This document shows positions 62,227 through 64,000 of a DNA stretch of 64,000 nucleotides, piece after piece (position 1 is the stretch's first letter; each line of letters begins with the position of its first letter). Below the pieces are notes generated by a model, which had not been told where the DNA came from, searched no databases, and was given only the letters and a program-made list of their open reading frames with translations. Origin of the DNA: SIAQ01 sp963767835 (lineage in GTDB: Bacteria; Planctomycetota; Planctomycetia; Gemmatales; Gemmataceae); contig CAVYFY010000006.1 of the NCBI GenBank assembly GCA_963767835.1, forward strand, positions 248,001 to 312,000, in the 5' to 3' direction. The position numbers and the translations under genes were made by a program.

Positions 62227-63561
62227 TCATTTGCGATTCCGTCGGCGTCGCAAGGTGTCAAGCAACACCGCCGTCATGAGAACCGCTCCCAAGACGATCT
62301 TCTGATTGAATGGATCGACGTCCGTCAGATTCATTCCGTTCTTAATCACGGAGATGATGAACGCTCCGATTAGGGTGCCGAAGATCTTCCCCTGTCCTCC
62401 CATCAACGACGTGCCTCCCACCACCACAGCGGCAATCACTTCCAGTTCGTACATCTGGCCGAACTTTGGATCGCCCGCCGAGAGCTGCGATGTCAGCGCA
62501 ATGCCGCCGAGCCCGGCGACGGCGCCGCAGATCGTGTAGACGGCGATGACGATTCGTTCGACCGGCACCCCGGACAGATAGGTGGCTCTCTTGTTGGAGC
62601 CAATCGCATACACGTAACGTCCGAACACCGTGCGCGACATCACCAGGTGCGCCAGGACATAAAGGGCGATCATCAGCAAGATCGGATGCGGCACGCCAAA
62701 GGTCTGTCCGCGACCGAGCCAATTGAATGTCGATGGCAGCTCCGGGATCGAGCGGCCTTCTGACAGACGAAACGCCAGGCCGCTGGCCATCATCATCATT
62801 CCCAGCGTCACGATGAACGGCGGAATCTGAAACGTGGTGATCATGAACCCGTTCAAGGCGCCGGCCAGGGCGCAAATCGCGATGCCGGCGCAGCCCGCAA
62901 CCAGGACGGTAGCGACGCCTGCATCGATGCCGCCACCCCAGTCACGGATCATCAACGCCGAGCTGACGGAGGCCAGGGCGACCAACGAGCCGACCGAAAG
63001 ATCGATGCCCCCAGTGATAATCACCATCGTCATGCCGATGGCAATAATCGCGTAGATGGCCGTCTGATTGGCGACGCCGAGCAGGTTGCTGACCTTCAAG
63101 AAGTCGGGCCAGGTATAGGAGCTCGGAATGACACACTTCGCCGAGCCGACGCCAGGGAAGCGGTCGTATACCGTCCACTTCGCCGTAACGTCGTTGGCAG
63201 CGATGGCGTCGATTCGTTCGCCTTGCTCGAGAATCGCCTCGAGGGCCTTGCGCGCGTCCGGCACGGAGCCGTTGACGGTGGCCAAAATGGTGGCGCCAGA
63301 GGCTCCCAATGTTTCCGCGGCGGCCCGGGAAAAGGCCAGGTCTTCGCTGGTGTCGCGCGTCACGATCAACACACGTGCATGCTGGCCATGCTGCGCCACG
63401 ATCAGGTCGGCCACCTGGCGACCCGCGTCTTCGCCAGTTGGGTATTGCTGCTTGACGGTCAAAGCGGCGAAGAGTCCGGCGAGCAAGAGCAGCACGAACA
63501 CCATCCCGTAGTCGTGCCCCAGCAGATAATCAAGGAGCTTCGCTTTGATTTGATTGCTCAT
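62227..63561 (-). CDS. Ribose-type ABC transporter permease with a periplasmic-binding-like insertion
   Basis: 444 residues, against about 320 for RbsC. After a first membrane segment (GMVFVLLLLAGLFAALTV) comes about 110 residues of soluble sequence (VADLIVAQHGQHARVLIVTR, LGASGATILATVNGSVPDARKAL, IDAIAANDVTAKW) resembling half of a periplasmic binding protein. The RbsC-like core then follows (AIIAIGMTMVIITGGIDLSVGSLVALA, FGRYVYAIGSNKRATYLSG, VVVGGTSLMGGQGKIFGTLIGAF). It forms the membrane channel for a sugar. The binding-protein gene lies 49 nt upstream; the ATPase gene is not in the window. Confidence 0.88.
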   Translation of the reverse strand: MSNQIKAKLLDYLLGHDYGMVFVLLLLAGLFAALTVKQQYPTGEDAGRQVADLIVAQHGQHARVLIVTRDTSEDLAFSRAAAETLGASGATILATVNGSVPDARKALEAILEQGERIDAIAANDVTAKWTVYDRFPGVGSAKCVIPSSYTWPDFLKVSNLLGVANQTAIYAIIAIGMTMVIITGGIDLSVGSLVALASVSSALMIRDWGGGIDAGVATVLVAGCAGIAICALAGALNGFMITTFQIPPFIVTLGMMMMASGLAFRLSEGRSIPELPSTFNWLGRGQTFGVPHPILLMIALYVLAHLVMSRTVFGRYVYAIGSNKRATYLSGVPVERIVIAVYTICGAVAGLGGIALTSQLSAGDPKFGQMYELEVIAAVVVGGTSLMGGQGKIFGTLIGAFIISVIKNGMNLTDVDPFNQKIVLGAVLMTAVLLDTLRRRRNRK

Positions 63562-63610
63562 TGGATCAAGCCGGCTTCGATTTCCTGGTCCGCCAATTCG
63601 TTGCCGTGCG

Positions 63611-64000
63611 CTACTTCTTCAACTCGGGATCTTTATCGGCGTCTTCTTTGTAATAAAGTTCAGATCGGATAAGGATCTCGGGTTCGACCGAGTCGCCGTT
63701 GAAGTGCTTGAGTATCTGCTGGATGGTGACTCGCCCCATGCGGTCGGGAAACTGAATCGGATCGCACAGGATCTTGCCGTCACGGATCGCTTGCTTGCCG
63801 ATGAGTTGGCCATCGAAGGCAATGATCTTGACCTGATCGGCCTTCGCGGTGCCCTCCAGGGCGGCGCGGCGCCGAGCCCGGAAGGATCATTGATGGCGAA
63901 GATCGCGGCCAGGTCCGGATTCGCTTCGATGGCGTCCTTGGCGGCGCGGAAACCTGCGTCCCGCGCGCCGCCGCCGTCGAGCGTGGCCACGACCTTGATC
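63611..64000 (-). CDS. Ribose-type substrate-binding protein, C-terminal part, one frameshift
   Basis: The 5' part lies beyond the window. The C-terminal lobe of a periplasmic sugar-binding protein is visible: AAKDAIEANPDLAAIFAINDPSGLGA, then after a shift near 63868 IIAFDGQLIGKQAIRDGKIL, DRMGRVTIQQILKHFNGD. The corrected frame stops at TAG 63611-63613. The shift lies in a GC run (GGCGGCGCGGCGCC), so it is probably a sequencing error. It would deliver a sugar to the permease encoded 49 nt downstream. The exact sugar is unknown. Confidence 0.82.

Noticed and set aside
61919..62230. A 103-codon Arg/Pro-rich minus-strand gene overlapping the permease stop
   Set aside because: The composition is that of raw GC-rich DNA, the frame runs into the DUF1549 start, and all other frames there look alike.

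Overview
The window is a GC-rich chromosomal segment from a planctomycete, probably of the Gemmata/Isosphaera side of the phylum. The evidence is a DUF1501 gene next to a DUF1549/DUF1553 (planctomycete cytochrome-type) gene, TIGR03067 and DUF1080 domains, two ECF-sigma plus Ser/Thr-kinase cassettes (one kinase carrying WD40 repeats), a very large surface protein with an LEDRTLLT N-terminal motif and dockerin-like end, and SecE, L1 and NusG with unusual extra sequence. No genus can be named from the sequence alone.

Layout. 1-8.1 kb: the 3' end of katG, a small SWIM-type zinc protein, a Nudix hydrolase, a GT39-type membrane glycosyltransferase, the NAD-dependent DNA ligase ligA, a GYF_2 protein and a PAP2-like protein. 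8.2-15 kb (minus strand): tyrA - purL (PurS-PurL fusion) - GNAT acetyltransferase, preceded by three zinc-ribbon/membrane proteins. 15.2-19.6 kb (minus): a lipoprotein, ResB and CcsA, i.e. system II cytochrome c maturation. 19.9-23.1 kb: RicT-like PSP1 protein, a TIGR04138-type protein, an unknown anchored protein and an MFS transporter. 23.4-38.9 kb is the conserved core: tRNA-Thr, tRNA-Tyr, tRNA-Gly, tRNA-Thr, tuf, rpmG, tRNA-Trp, secE, nusG, rplK, rplA, rplJ, rplL, rpoB, rpoC. 39-49.5 kb: a TIM-barrel epimerase-like gene, a TIGR03067 protein and two divergent sigma/kinase cassettes. 49.8-57.7 kb: one giant modular beta-helix protein. 57.8-64 kb: DUF1501, DUF1549/1553 and a ribose-type ABC permease with the end of its binding-protein gene.

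Two patterns cut across the genes. First, many genes that should be intact, including the essential ligA, rpoB and purL, are broken by 1-2 nt shifts, often in short homopolymers or dinucleotide runs. I read most of these as sequencing errors and annotate each gene over its full span. Second, short palindromic elements built from near-identical 7-nt units sit in intergenic gaps (between tRNAs, rpmG/tRNA-Trp, nusG/rplK, the zinc-ribbon genes) and even inside reading frames (the GT39 gene and purL). The unit sequence differs between elements but the 7-nt period and dyad layout recur. This is the least explained structure in the window.

A ~110-bp block covering the leader and first codons of the plus-strand ECF sigma gene is repeated, diverged, just upstream of the giant surface-protein gene. 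It may link their expression or mark an old duplication.
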